From: DATLNF01 sp963765815 | GTDB taxonomy: Bacteria; Actinomycetota; Actinomycetes; BP-191 | Direction: 5' to 3' | NCBI GenBank assembly: GCA_963765815.1 | Contig: CAVXXT010000001.1 | Coordinates: 1 to 64,000 of the forward strand | Length of the DNA: 64,000 nucleotides | Shown: positions 50,832 to 59,697 of the stretch, in pieces | Layout: each line of letters begins with the position of its first letter | Numbering within the stretch: the first letter of the stretch is position 1 | Program-made: the position numbers and the translations under genes | The notes under the pieces: generated by a model | Databases searched by the model: none | Told to the model about the DNA's origin: nothing | The model's input: the letters and a program-made list of their open reading frames with translations, nothing else

Positions 50832-51791
50832 CTACCCGGCCGGCTGCGTCGTACCCGTCCACCAGGGCGGGACCGGCGCATCGACTCGGGCCGCGTCGGC
50901 GACGACATCGCCGAACCGCTCGTCACGGTCGCGCCAGGCGGCGTACGCCGTGTCGATCTCCTCGCGGCTGCGGGCGACGAAGTTCCACCACATCAGCACC
51001 GGCGCCTCGAACGGCGCCCCGCCGAGCAGCAGCGCCCGGGCGGGCTCTCGCGCGTCGAGGCGCAGCTCGCTCCGGCCGACGCCGAGGTAGGCCAGCGCGC
51101 CCGGTGCGACGACGGTGCCGGTGTCGACGGCGAGCGCGCCCTCGAGGACCACCAGCGCGTGCTCGTACGCCGGGTCGAGCGCGAACGTGCTCGCGCCGGC
51201 GCGCGCGGCCAGGTCGTAGCCGACGATGGCCGAGTCCGCCTGCGCCGGAGACGACGCGCCGTCGTATCCGCCGATCAGCACGGTGACCTCGGTCTCGTCG
51301 ACGTCGACCCGCGGCAGCTCCGGGTGGTGCGCGAAGCTGCTCGATCGGTGCCGCGTCGCCTCGGGCTGCGCCACCCACAGCTGCACGCCGTGCATCGGCC
51401 CGCGGTAGTCGAGCGACTCCTCAGCGTGCGCGACGCCCTCGCCGGCGGTCATCAGGTTGAGCTGACCCGGCCGCAGCGCCTGCTCGGAGCCGAGGCTGTC
51501 GCGGTGCAGCTGCTCGCCGGAAAGCAGCCAGGTCACCGTGTGCAGTCCGATGTGGGGGTGCGGGCCGACCTCGATCGGCCGGGCGGGAGTGACCGACGCT
51601 GGGCCGAGGTGGTCGACGAAGCACCAGGCGCCGACGGTACGACGGCCCCGGCGTGGCAGCGCCCGACGTACCGTCAGGCCGCCGACCTCGGTCTCGCGGC
51701 TCGCCGTCACCTCCACGGTCGGCGGCTCGGTCGCTCCGGTGCCGGGCGCGATGGTCGGCGCGACGTCCTGGGTCTCGACGGGTCCGCTCAC
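50832..51791 (-). CDS. Pirin family protein
   Basis: 319 residues with a bicupin. VGAWCFVDHLGPASV and PHPHIGLHTVTWLLSGEQLH hold the metal-binding His residues (IEVGPHPHIGLHTV), followed by RPGQLNLMTAGEGVAHAEES. The C-terminal cupin has VVAPGALAYLGVGRSELRL and ALLLGGAPFEAPVLMWWNFV. Pirins are iron proteins, some with quercetin dioxygenase activity and some regulatory. Metal ligands are present. GTG 51791 heads an operon with the DUF1990-like pair. Confidence 0.9.
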   Translation of the reverse strand: MSGPVETQDVAPTIAPGTGATEPPTVEVTASRETEVGGLTVRRALPRRGRRTVGAWCFVDHLGPASVTPARPIEVGPHPHIGLHTVTWLLSGEQLHRDSLGSEQALRPGQLNLMTAGEGVAHAEESLDYRGPMHGVQLWVAQPEATRHRSSSFAHHPELPRVDVDETEVTVLIGGYDGASSPAQADSAIVGYDLAARAGASTFALDPAYEHALVVLEGALAVDTGTVVAPGALAYLGVGRSELRLDAREPARALLLGGAPFEAPVLMWWNFVARSREEIDTAYAAWRDRDERFGDVVADAARVDAPVPPWWTGTTQPAG

Positions 51792-51847
51792 GGGGGGAGT
51801 GTGCTCCTCACCTCAAGGGTCCGGGCGCCCGCGTCGACCGAACAGAG

Positions 51848-52897
51848 GTGACCGCGACGGGGGATGTGCGCTGGATCGCGCCGCCGAGCTGGCCGGTCCC
51901 GCCGGCCGGCTGGGTGCCGCCGCCGGGCTGGACCCCGCCGGTCGAGTGGGGACCGGCGCCGCCCGGCTGGTCGTTCTGGGTCGACGCCGAAGGCGGCCGG
52001 CTGCCCGACCAGCTCCGTCTCTCGCCGTCGGCGCCTGCTGGACCGCCTGCCCCGCGTCGGCCGCCGACGGTGAGCGGACCCCTCACCATCCTGCCCAGCT
52101 CGACGGTCGCGCCGCCTCGGCGTACCGGGCGGGTGTGGCTCGTCGGGCTCGCGGTGGCGGTCGTCGCGGGTGGCGCGGCCGCGGCGACCCAGACTGACCG
52201 GCCGGCCCAGTTCCTTGACTCGCTGGACCGGTTCGACGCCGACGCCTCGCCTTCGGCGGTGCCCGGCGAGCCACAGCCCGAAGCACAGGCGACGGGCCCG
52301 ACGGCGACGGGCAAGAGCGCGATCTCGATTCTCGGCGGGCTGCGGGTGAAGGGCCGGGCGCCGAAGACCGGCTACGCCCGCGAGGAGTTCGGTCCCGCGT
52401 GGTCCGACGTGGACCGCAACGGCTGCGACACCCGCAACGACGTGCTCGCCCGTGACCTCACGGCGACGAGCTTCCACCCGGGCACCCGCGGCTGCGTCGT
52501 CGTCGGCGGACGGCTCGCCGACCCCTACGCCGGTCGAGTGCTCGCCTTCAGCAAGGCGCAGGCGAGCCTCGTCCAGATCGACCACGTGGTGTCGCTGTCG
52601 AACGCGTGGCAGACCGGCGCGTTCGCCTGGCCGGCGTCGCGCCGGCTCGCCTTCGCCAACGACCCGCTCAACCTGCTCGCGGTCAGCGGCTCGGCGAATG
52701 CGCAGAAGTCCGACGGCGACGCCGCGACCTGGCTGCCGCCGAACAAGGCCTACCGGTGCGCGATGGTCGCGCGGCAGAGCGCCGTGAAGGCGAAGTGGAA
52801 CCTGTGGGTCACGCCGCCGGAGCGCGACGCGATCGAGCGGGTGCTGTCGTCGTGTCCCGGCTTCCCCGCGCCGACCGGGGGGATCGACGTCCCTTAG
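51848..52897 (+). CDS. Membrane-anchored HNH nuclease (DUF1524/GmrSD-type C-terminus)
   Basis: 349 residues. A Pro/Trp-rich cytosolic N-terminus (WPVPPAGWVPPPGWTPP) precedes one membrane helix (VWLVGLAVAVVAGGAAAAT), so the catalytic part is outside. The nuclease domain has NGCDTRNDVLARDL, LVQIDHVVSLSNAWQTGA (catalytic DHV) and FANDPLNLLAVSGSANAQKS (metal Asn), the standard secreted HNH pattern of actinobacteria. It may degrade extracellular DNA. Two other stretches of Pro-rich tandem repeats vary in relatives. Its stop overlaps the convergent SRPBCC gene. Confidence 0.8.
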   Translation: MTATGDVRWIAPPSWPVPPAGWVPPPGWTPPVEWGPAPPGWSFWVDAEGGRLPDQLRLSPSAPAGPPAPRRPPTVSGPLTILPSSTVAPPRRTGRVWLVGLAVAVVAGGAAAATQTDRPAQFLDSLDRFDADASPSAVPGEPQPEAQATGPTATGKSAISILGGLRVKGRAPKTGYAREEFGPAWSDVDRNGCDTRNDVLARDLTATSFHPGTRGCVVVGGRLADPYAGRVLAFSKAQASLVQIDHVVSLSNAWQTGAFAWPASRRLAFANDPLNLLAVSGSANAQKSDGDAATWLPPNKAYRCAMVARQSAVKAKWNLWVTPPERDAIERVLSSCPGFPAPTGGIDVP

Positions 52898-53424
52898 GTG
52901 CCGGGCGGCCCGACCGTGGCGGCCTCGGGCCCGAAGGCCTGCACGTACATCGGATGCACCTGCGCCCAGCGCTCCGACGACGGCACCGCGGGCGGCTCAC
53001 CGGAGAGCTGGCACTCGAGCAGCTCGAGGCAGGTGTGCCAGCCGGCCGCGTCGCGCGCGCCGCGCCCCACGTCGTCGAACGTCGCGGTGAAAGTCAGCTG
53101 GGTGGTCTGCCGGTCAGGCATCAGCGCGAAGCGCAGCAGGTCGGCCCCCCACGCCAGCTCGAGCACCGTCGGCGGGTCGAACTTCACCAGCTCGCCGTCC
53201 ATCGGCGGCACCCCGGCCTGCGGGAAGGCGTACCGCAGCGCAGCCCCGGTACGCCGATCGCCCTCGATCGTCGTCGGGAACCAGACGGCCAGCGACGGCG
53301 GCTCGACCAGCGCGGGCCAGACGCGCAGCGGCGGCTGCGGGAAGCGGCGGGTGAACACCAGGCGGGGCCGGCCGTCATCGGCGCGGTCCAGCCGCGCGAG
53401 ACCCAACCCGAGTCCGAGTGTCAC
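52894..53424 (-). CDS. SRPBCC/AHSA1-type protein
   Basis: 176 residues. LVFTRRFPQPPLRVWPALVE, PPSLAVWFPTTIEGDRR and TVLELAWGADLLRFALMPDR, QLTFTATFDDVGRGARDAAG, WHTCLELLECQLSGEP fit the START/AHSA1 fold typical of hydrophobic-ligand binding. No enzymatic motif is recognisable. GTG 53424 starts 26 nt downstream of the TetR stop, so it may be co-transcribed with the TetR-MFS operon. Confidence 0.78.
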   Translation of the reverse strand: MTLGLGLGLARLDRADDGRPRLVFTRRFPQPPLRVWPALVEPPSLAVWFPTTIEGDRRTGAALRYAFPQAGVPPMDGELVKFDPPTVLELAWGADLLRFALMPDRQTTQLTFTATFDDVGRGARDAAGWHTCLELLECQLSGEPPAVPSSERWAQVHPMYVQAFGPEAATVGPPGT

Positions 53425-53449
53425 GGGGGCGCCCTCCGCTCGTCGCCGA

Positions 53450-54031
53450 TCAGTGTGACGTGCGAGGCAGCACCAGGTCGACCAGCGCGGGCACGCGTCG
53501 CGGGTCCAGAGGATCGTGCAGGAGCAGCCGATGCACGATCAGCGGCCCGATCAGGGTCTCGGCGAGGAGGTCGAGGTCGACGTCGGCGGGCAGCTCGCCC
53601 GAGGCGACGCCCGCCGTGAGCAGCTCCACCAGCACCGCCCGTCGATCGCAGAACAGGCTGCGGTGCACCTCGCGGACCTGGTCGTCCCGCTCGGCCGCGT
53701 CGATGAGCGCCGGCATGCACGACGACCACGCCGAGCTGGCCATCTTCGCGGCGACCTGGGAGAGCATCGACACCACGCGGTCGCGCACCGATCCGCCGGT
53801 CGGCGGGTTCTCCACCATCCGCAGGGTCCGGAACGCGTCCTCGACCAGCGCGAGCTTGCCGTCCCAGTGCCGGTAGATCGTGCTCTTGCCGACGCCGGCG
53901 CGGGCGGCGACCGCCTCGATCGTCAGCCCGCCGTACCCCTCCTCGCCGAGCACCTCGAGCGCCGCGGCGAGGACGACGCGTCGCGACCGCTCGACCCGCG
54001 GATCGAGCAGATCGGCTTCCTCGACGGTCAC
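53450..54031 (-). CDS. TetR-family repressor of the adjacent MFS pump
   Basis: 193 residues. The helix-turn-helix is LTIEAVAARAGVGKSTIYRH with SRRVVLAAALEVLGEEGYGG before it; the C-terminus resembles TetR_C_11-type ligand domains (LIDAAERDDQVREVHRSLFC). GTG 54031 lies one base after the MFS stop, giving a coupled operon. The palindrome at 55642-55678 in front of the MFS gene is its probable operator, so ligand binding should derepress the pump and the repressor together. Confidence 0.85.
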   Translation of the reverse strand: MTVEEADLLDPRVERSRRVVLAAALEVLGEEGYGGLTIEAVAARAGVGKSTIYRHWDGKLALVEDAFRTLRMVENPPTGGSVRDRVVSMLSQVAAKMASSAWSSCMPALIDAAERDDQVREVHRSLFCDRRAVLVELLTAGVASGELPADVDLDLLAETLIGPLIVHRLLLHDPLDPRRVPALVDLVLPRTSH

Positions 54032-54032
54032 G

Positions 54033-55625
54033 TCAGTCGCTCGCGACGACGAGCTCGGGGTCATCTGCGGTCATCTCGATGCCGCCGGCCCCGCCCGTCG
54101 CCGGCGGCGTGCGGCCGAACGTGATGAACGCCAGCACCGCAGCGAGCAGCGCGACGCCGACGGAGGCACGGGTCGAGATGTTGAACGCGTGGGTGAACGC
54201 CTCCCCGGCGCGCGTCACGAGCAGGTCTCCGCCCGGCATCCGCTTGCCGACCTGCACCGCCGCGCCCACCGAGTTGCGGGCCGCCGCCGCGGCCGCCGGC
54301 GGGAGCGCGATGCCATCCAGGTCGAGGGCCGAGCGGTACGCCGACGAGACGACGCTGCCGAGGACGGCGATGCCGAGCGCGCCGCCGACCTCACGCGTCG
54401 TGTCGTTGACCGCGGAGCCGACGCCGGCCTTGGCCATCGGCACCGCGCTCATGATCGAGCCGGTCGACGGCGCGACCGCCATGCCCATGCCGGCGCCGAG
54501 GAACGCGATGGCGACCGCGATGACGGCGTACGGCGTCGTCGGGGTGAACTGCGAGGCGATGCCGAAGCCGACCGCGACGAGCGTGAAGCCGGACGCGATG
54601 ACGGTGCCGAGCCCGAACTTCTCGGCCAGCGCCGCGCTGCGCGGTGACACCGCGATCAGCGCGAACGCCATCGGGAGGCCGGACAGACCCGACTCGAGCG
54701 GGCTGTAGCCCTTGACCAGCTGCATGTACTGGGTGAACACGAAGAAGAAGCCGAACATCGCGAAGAAGGTCAGCGTGATGATCCCGGCGCCCGCGCCGAA
54801 CTCGCGGATGCGGAACAGCTCCATCGGCAGCATCGCGTGGTCGTTGCGGATCTCCCACGCGACGAACGCGCCGAGCGCGACGGCGGCGACGATGAAGCCC
54901 GTGACCACCTCGCCGGAGGACCAGCCCTTGCCGGGACCTTCGATGATCGCGTAGACGAGGCCGACCAGGCCGACGAGGCTGAGCAGCGCACCGATCGGGT
55001 CGAGGCGGGGTGCGTGGTCCTCGCGGCTGCTCGGCGCGAACACCATGATCGCCACGATGACGCCGGCGACGATCGGCACGTTGATCAGCAGCGCGGAGCC
55101 CCACCAGAACTTCTCCAGCAGCGCGCCGGACACGATCGGGCCGAGCGCGCCGCCGGCCCCGGCGAACCCGGCCCACAGCGCGATCGCCTTCCGGCGCTCG
55201 TGCGGCGGGAAGATGCTGGTGAGGATCGACAGCGTCGCCGGCATGACGAAGGCCGCGCCGATGCCGGTGAACCCCCGCGCGGCGATGACCTGCGCGGGGG
55301 AGTCGGACAGCGCGGCGGCGAGCGAGCCGGTGGCGAAGATCGCCAGGCCGCCGACCAGCGCGCGCTTGCGGCCGAACCGGTCGCCGAGCGCGCCCGCGGT
55401 GAGCAGCAGCCCGGCGAAGACGAGCGCGTAGGCGTCGACGATCCACTGCAGCTCGCTCTGCGTCGCGCCGAGCTCGCGCTGGATGCTCGGGATCGCCGTG
55501 TTCAGCCCCGAGACGCTCATGATCACCATCACGAGCGAGAGGCACATGATCGCGAGGAGGAACCAGCGGCGCGCGTGCACCTCGGGGTCCTCGTGCAGCG
55601 GGCGGCGTACGACGGGCTCGGCCAT
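54033..55625 (-). CDS. MFS drug efflux transporter, DHA2 (14-helix) type
   Basis: 530 residues with 14 hydrophobic helices. Signature segments are VMVIMSVSGLNTAIPSIQRE, WIVDAYALVFAGLLLTAGAL and GDRFGRKRALVGGLAIFATG (motif A), GIGAAFVMPATLSILTSIF (motif C-like) and GSAVNDTTREVGGALGIAVL. It is expected to export drugs or antiseptics by proton antiport. ATG 55625 is preceded by a short leader carrying the operator palindrome. It is the first gene of an operon with the TetR gene. Confidence 0.9.
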   Translation of the reverse strand: MAEPVVRRPLHEDPEVHARRWFLLAIMCLSLVMVIMSVSGLNTAIPSIQRELGATQSELQWIVDAYALVFAGLLLTAGALGDRFGRKRALVGGLAIFATGSLAAALSDSPAQVIAARGFTGIGAAFVMPATLSILTSIFPPHERRKAIALWAGFAGAGGALGPIVSGALLEKFWWGSALLINVPIVAGVIVAIMVFAPSSREDHAPRLDPIGALLSLVGLVGLVYAIIEGPGKGWSSGEVVTGFIVAAVALGAFVAWEIRNDHAMLPMELFRIREFGAGAGIITLTFFAMFGFFFVFTQYMQLVKGYSPLESGLSGLPMAFALIAVSPRSAALAEKFGLGTVIASGFTLVAVGFGIASQFTPTTPYAVIAVAIAFLGAGMGMAVAPSTGSIMSAVPMAKAGVGSAVNDTTREVGGALGIAVLGSVVSSAYRSALDLDGIALPPAAAAAARNSVGAAVQVGKRMPGGDLLVTRAGEAFTHAFNISTRASVGVALLAAVLAFITFGRTPPATGGAGGIEMTADDPELVVASD

Positions 55626-55641
55626 GGTGATCCTCGTCTGT

Positions 55642-55678
55642 GAGACGCGAGCGTTTCGCAGCGAAACGTACTCGTCTC
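55642..55678. promoter_or_regulatory. 37-bp operator palindrome upstream of the MFS-TetR operon
   Basis: CGTTTCG (55652-55658) and CGAAACG (55662-55668) are symmetric about base 55660, and an outer GAGAC/GTCTC pair (55642-55646, 55674-55678) shares the same centre. It lies 17-53 nt before ATG 55625, the expected position of a TetR operator. Confidence 0.78.
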
Positions 55679-55821
55679 GTGCAGGCCTGCCCACTGTGTT
55701 CTGCGCCACAGTCGAACGAGCCAGTACGGGGCGATCCACGTTTACGAACACATGTTCGATACTCATCCACATTCCGCTTTGGCCCAGCGGTTTTGTCGGT
55801 GGGATCGAGTACCTTCAGTGC

Positions 55822-57045
55822 ATGCCGGATCTGCTGACGCGATGTGACGAGGTGGTCTCCTCCCTCGTCGATGCCGACGTCAGCGTCGCTCCCGCGCAGG
55901 TGCTGCACGAGGAGGTGCTGGCGATCGGCCGGCAGATCCGCCGCCTCGAAGCGGCTCGCGCCGAGCGGGTGCGCCAGATCGAGCTGCGCGCCTCGCACGT
56001 CGACGAAGCGGCCGGCACGGTCAGCTCCTGGCTGCAGGCCCGCTCCAACCTCGGCCGGCACGCCGCCGAGGAGGTGCGGACGCTGGGCCGCGACGGAGAG
56101 CGGCTGCCGGTGATGGCCGCCGCCCTCTCCGACGGCGACGTCACCCCCGCCCACGTGCAGGTCCTCGCCTCGGCCACCCGGCGCCTCGACCCGGAGCGCG
56201 TGGCCGCCGACGAGAAGATGCTGACCGACCTGGCCCGGGAGTTCGACCCCAAGACGTTCCGGATGCTGGTGCAGCGCTGGGTCGCCGTCGCCTTCCCCGA
56301 CCGGCACGAACGCGACACCGAGAAGCAGTACGAGTCACGGTGGGTCCGCCTCGCCGAAACCATCGGCGGCATGGTCAGCATCAACGGGATGCTCGACCCG
56401 GACACCGCCCGGCCGCTGCTCCTCGCGATGGACGCCCTCGCGAAGAAAGCCGGGGCGTCCGACGACCGCACCCAAGGCCAGCGCAACGCCGACGCGATCG
56501 CCGACCTCGCCCGCATCGCCATCAACGCCGACCAGCTGCCAGTCACCGGCGGCAGCCGGCCCACCGTCAACGTCACCGTCCGCGAAGAGACCCTGCGCGG
56601 CTTCCCCTGCCCCACCCACAACCCCGCGGTCTACGACGACGGCACCCCGCTGCCGATCAGCCGCCTGCACCAGACCTGCTGCGACGCCCGCTACGCCCGC
56701 GTCGTCCTCGGCCCCAACGGCGAGCTCCTCGACCTCGGCCGCACCACCCGCGACGTCAGCCCCGCCCAACGCAAAGCCCTGCACCACCTCGACGGCGGCT
56801 GCCGCGCCGGCAACTGCACCAAACCCGCCCACGCCACCGACGCCCACCACATCCGCTTCTGGCGCTTCGGCGGCCGCACCGACCTAGCGAACCTCGTCCT
56901 CCTATGCGACTTCCACCACTACCTCATCCACACCCTCGGCTGGACCCTCGACATGGACCCCGGCCGCAACGTCACCATCACCAGCCCCGACGGCCTCCGC
57001 ACCTACACCAGCAAACCCCGAGGCCCCACCCAGCTCGCCCTGTAG
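55822..57045 (+). CDS. DUF222 / HNH endonuclease domain protein
   Basis: 407 residues. The DUF222 helical region covers residues 1-260 (AIGRQIRRLEAARAERVRQI, MLTDLAREFDPKTFRMLVQR). The C-terminal HNH motif is ATDAHHIRFWRFGGRTDLAN followed by LVLLCDFHHYLIHTLGWTLD, with two CxxC-like pairs upstream (GGCRAGNCTKPAHATDAHH). Such proteins occur in many copies in actinobacteria, linked to 13E12-type repeats and possible mobile elements. TACCTT lies 6 nt before ATG 55822. Its true role is unknown. Confidence 0.85.
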   Translation: MPDLLTRCDEVVSSLVDADVSVAPAQVLHEEVLAIGRQIRRLEAARAERVRQIELRASHVDEAAGTVSSWLQARSNLGRHAAEEVRTLGRDGERLPVMAAALSDGDVTPAHVQVLASATRRLDPERVAADEKMLTDLAREFDPKTFRMLVQRWVAVAFPDRHERDTEKQYESRWVRLAETIGGMVSINGMLDPDTARPLLLAMDALAKKAGASDDRTQGQRNADAIADLARIAINADQLPVTGGSRPTVNVTVREETLRGFPCPTHNPAVYDDGTPLPISRLHQTCCDARYARVVLGPNGELLDLGRTTRDVSPAQRKALHHLDGGCRAGNCTKPAHATDAHHIRFWRFGGRTDLANLVLLCDFHHYLIHTLGWTLDMDPGRNVTITSPDGLRTYTSKPRGPTQLAL

Positions 57046-57168
57046 GAGTCACCCCACCTCCGGGCCGAAGCGCCGGCGGTTGAACCCGCGCGAGCACCTC
57101 GCACGTTCTTCGTACATCCCCCACCCGCGTGTCGCTGCTTGCGCGGTCGGTGGCGTTAGCCTCTCAAT

Positions 57169-57633
57169 GTGCCCGACTGGAAGAGCGACCGCATCGGCTC
57201 CGCACTCCGAGGTGAAAACCCCACGGTGCTGACCCGGCTTCCTGGCGGATTCGCAGTCATGGGGGACCCGCAGTGGCTGCCCGGCTACTGCGTTCTGTTG
57301 AGCGACGATCCCTCAGCTGACCGCCTCTCGGACCTGTCTCGGCCGGAGCAGACCGCCTACCTGGGCAGCATGGCCCTGCTCGGGGAGGCTGTGGAACGGG
57401 CATGCCGCGAGCGCGACTCCGCGTTCAGGCGAGTGAACTTGGAAATCCTCGGCAACGCCGACCACTTCCTCCACGCGCACGTGTGGCCGCGCTACGACTG
57501 GGAACCTTCCGACCTCATCACGCGCCCGGTGTGGCTTTACCCCGCCGAGAAGTGGAGCGACCCAGGGACTGCTCTTGGACCTCAGCACGACGATCTGCGG
57601 GCAGCCATCAGGGGATACCTGATCACCCGCTAG
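57169..57633 (+). CDS. HIT-like (diadenosine tetraphosphate hydrolase-type) protein
   Basis: 154 residues. RVNLEILGNADHFLHAHVWP and RYDWEPSDLITRPVWLYPAE contain the HIT-type histidine cluster HFLHAHVWPR. HIT enzymes hydrolyse dinucleoside polyphosphates or AMP-linked compounds. GTG 57169 is preceded by TAGCCT with a 6-nt gap. Codons are less strongly G/C-ending than those of the flanking genes, suggesting that this gene and the next two were acquired separately. Confidence 0.72.
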   Translation: MPDWKSDRIGSALRGENPTVLTRLPGGFAVMGDPQWLPGYCVLLSDDPSADRLSDLSRPEQTAYLGSMALLGEAVERACRERDSAFRRVNLEILGNADHFLHAHVWPRYDWEPSDLITRPVWLYPAEKWSDPGTALGPQHDDLRAAIRGYLITR

Positions 57634-57639
57634 GCGCTG

Positions 57640-57756
57640 CTCTCGCTGGTTAGGGATGTCGAGAAGTGCCGATACCTGGCCACTGTCCTGCCAAGCGGAT
57701 CGGCCAACCTCGCCATACACAAAGACATCCTCTGCCGGCAGCTGCTCCATAGGCAT
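57640..57756 (-). other. Possible gene remnant
   Basis: The minus strand encodes MPMEQLPAEDVFVYGEVGRS and AWQDSGQVSALLDIPNQREQ, protein-like and with weak codon bias. The frame has no stop of its own and runs antisense into the HIT gene. It may be a truncated gene. The rest of the 242-nt gap before 57876 shows nothing else. Confidence 0.3.
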
Positions 57757-57875
57757 TTTCGCCGCCCGGCTCAGCCGTCCACGGCGAGACGGGTCGTGCC
57801 CTGCCCCTCCATGCGCGCCGGCCGAGGGGCCGCTACGCTCCGAGCAAGTCACGATCCGGTTCGGGGGACCCGCGC

Positions 57876-58562
57876 ATGAGGCATCTAGTCGTACTCGGCG
57901 TCGCAGCCCTGGCCCTTTCGGCAACACCGGTCAGCGTCCACGCCGAGCCCGCCCGCCAGTCGTGCCGCATCCTCGTGGACGGGGAAGGTGACGCTGAAGG
58001 AAGTGCGGGTCTTGGCGTGGTGCGGATGAAGAGCACCGACATCGTCTCCGCTGATATCGCGTCGACGGAGGAGTACCTCACCGCCACGGTGCGCGTCGCA
58101 GATCTTTACGCGAGGAGCTCCGAGGCGCAGATGGTTGGGTACTCGCTGGAGTTCACGGTGAATAGGTCACGCTTCGCCTTCCAGGCCGCGGAGTCCACGA
58201 CTCGCATCGAGTACACGGTGTGGCGAAAGACCGGGCCTGGGAACGGCGCGGGCGACTGGGGGTTCGTCAGCTATGCCTCCGGCGCGTTCAACGACGACGA
58301 CAGCGCGGTGTACGTCACGCTCCCGCTGGCCCGGATGGCCATTCGCGGAGACGCCAGTTACACGGCGAAGGATCTGCGCGCGCTTTCCGTCTACGGCTAC
58401 GACGCAGCGGTCACCGCCACGACCGCTCATGCCGACGAGGCGTTCGGCCAGGGCGGTTACCGACTCGGCTCTCCGAGCTGCGCCCCGGCGCCAGTAGAGC
58501 CGTGCCGCGACCCTCAGCCAGCCGGCATCCCAGCACAGGACATGTGCCCAGGTGGCCACTGA
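57876..58562 (+). CDS. Secreted protein of unknown function
   Basis: 228 residues. The signal peptide is LVVLGVAALALSATPVSVHA. The mature part has the Cys-containing ARQSCRILVDGEGDAEGSAG, then beta-rich segments YLTATVRVADLYARSSEAQM and YSLEFTVNRSRFAFQAAEST, and a Cys/Pro-rich C-terminus (PSCAPAPVEPCRDPQPAGIP). It resembles short extracellular beta-sandwich proteins, with no assignable activity. It belongs to the patch with unusual codon use. Confidence 0.65.
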   Translation: MRHLVVLGVAALALSATPVSVHAEPARQSCRILVDGEGDAEGSAGLGVVRMKSTDIVSADIASTEEYLTATVRVADLYARSSEAQMVGYSLEFTVNRSRFAFQAAESTTRIEYTVWRKTGPGNGAGDWGFVSYASGAFNDDDSAVYVTLPLARMAIRGDASYTAKDLRALSVYGYDAAVTATTAHADEAFGQGGYRLGSPSCAPAPVEPCRDPQPAGIPAQDMCPGGH

Positions 58563-58650
58563 GACCAGCGCGAGTAGCCCGGTCCTTCGGCCATCCCCCC
58601 GCCTGCACCCTCTTTCGCGGGTCGAATGTTGGCAGCGATACCGTCGCCCG

Positions 58651-58887
58651 ATGACCGAGGCGACGCTCACAGTGGCTCAGGCGTACGAGGCTGCGTTCCG
58701 ATTCGTCTTTCAGTATCGGGAGCGCGAGCATCAGCCCGGTCCCGAATCCCTCGACCTAATGCTGGTTCACATGGAGCCGGTGACTCATCAGACCCACACC
58801 GATGATCCAGCCGCATGGGAGGACTGGGAGCGTTGTGTCGAGGCGACGCTGAACGGCGCTGCGTTGCCGGGCTTTCCACCACGCTGA
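58651..58887 (+). CDS. Small acidic hypothetical protein
   Basis: 78 residues. QAYEAAFRFVFQYREREHQP and GPESLDLMLVHMEPVTHQTH, DDPAAWEDWERCVEATLNG read as an acidic alpha-helical protein, of the sort often seen as immunity or structural partners; no family is recognised. TACCGT lies exactly 6 nt before ATG 58651. It is the last gene of the less GC-biased patch. Confidence 0.55.
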   Translation: MTEATLTVAQAYEAAFRFVFQYREREHQPGPESLDLMLVHMEPVTHQTHTDDPAAWEDWERCVEATLNGAALPGFPPR

Positions 58888-58947
58888 GCACCGGTCTCAC
58901 GAACCTCGTCCATCGCAAGCGAATCCCCACCGGAGGGCGCTGATCAA

Positions 58948-58996
58948 GATCATGAGCGTCCTACCGCCCCTCTAGCGCTTGGCGATGCTCATGATC
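58948..58996. repeat. Palindrome related to the 53-nt family, copy E7
   Basis: GATCATGAGCGTC and GATGCTCATGATC are complementary at 12 of 13 positions across a 23-nt centre. It lies 60 nt after the 58887 stop and 92 nt before maf, so it may end the preceding transcript. Confidence 0.55.
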
Positions 58997-59088
58997 ATGG
59001 TGAGTCGGACGTCGAGCGAGACACAGGGGCGAGCAACCTCGTGCTGCTCTGCGCGTTCTGGAGTCAGCGGACCCTTAGGCTTGATCGC

Positions 59089-59697
59089 ATGACGATGCGG
59101 CGGCTGGTGCTCGCGTCGGCGTCGCCGGCGCGGCTGCGGCTGCTGCGCGGCGCGGGGTTCGACCCCGAGGTCGTCGTCAGCGGCGTCGACGAGGACGCGC
59201 ACGACGAGTCCGACCCACTGCGCCTGGTCGAGCTGCTCGCCGTGCGCAAGGCCACGGCCGTCGCGGCCGGGCTGGCCGGCGACGCGCTGGTCGTCGGCTG
59301 CGACTCGATGCTGGTCCTCGACGGAGTGGCGCTGGGCAAGCCGGCCGACGCCGTGGAGGCGATGTCGCGCTGGCGCTCGATGCGCGGCCGGTCCGGGGTG
59401 CTCGCGACCGGGCACTGCGTCGTCGACACCGCGACCGGTCGGCAGGTGAGCTCGGTCGCCGAGACGACCGTGCGGTTCGGCACGCCGAGCGACGAGGAGA
59501 TCGCGGCGTACGTCGGCACCGACGAGGCCACCGCCGTCGCCGGCTCGTTCACCATCGACGGCTACGCCGCGCCGTTCGTCGACGGCATCGACGGCGACCC
59601 GGGCAACGTCATCGGCATCTCGCTGCCGCTGCTGCGCCGGCTGCTGGCCGACCTCGGCGTGCCGATCACCGGCCTCTGGTCGGCGGTGCGGTCATGA
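59089..59697 (+). CDS. maf: Maf family nucleoside-triphosphate pyrophosphatase
   Basis: 202 residues, the standard length. LVLASASPARLRLLRGAGFD, VVSGVDEDAH, AVRKATAVAAGLAGDALVVG, CDSMLVLDGVALGKPADAVE, RSMRGRSGVLATGHCVVDT and SFTIDGYAAPFVDGIDGDPG, NVIGISLPLLRRLL are all family motifs, including the catalytic Asp in CDSML. Maf hydrolyses non-canonical or UTP/dTTP nucleotides. TAGGCT lies 7 nt before ATG 59089. The stop overlaps dusB (ATGA). Confidence 0.93.
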   Translation: MTMRRLVLASASPARLRLLRGAGFDPEVVVSGVDEDAHDESDPLRLVELLAVRKATAVAAGLAGDALVVGCDSMLVLDGVALGKPADAVEAMSRWRSMRGRSGVLATGHCVVDTATGRQVSSVAETTVRFGTPSDEEIAAYVGTDEATAVAGSFTIDGYAAPFVDGIDGDPGNVIGISLPLLRRLLADLGVPITGLWSAVRS

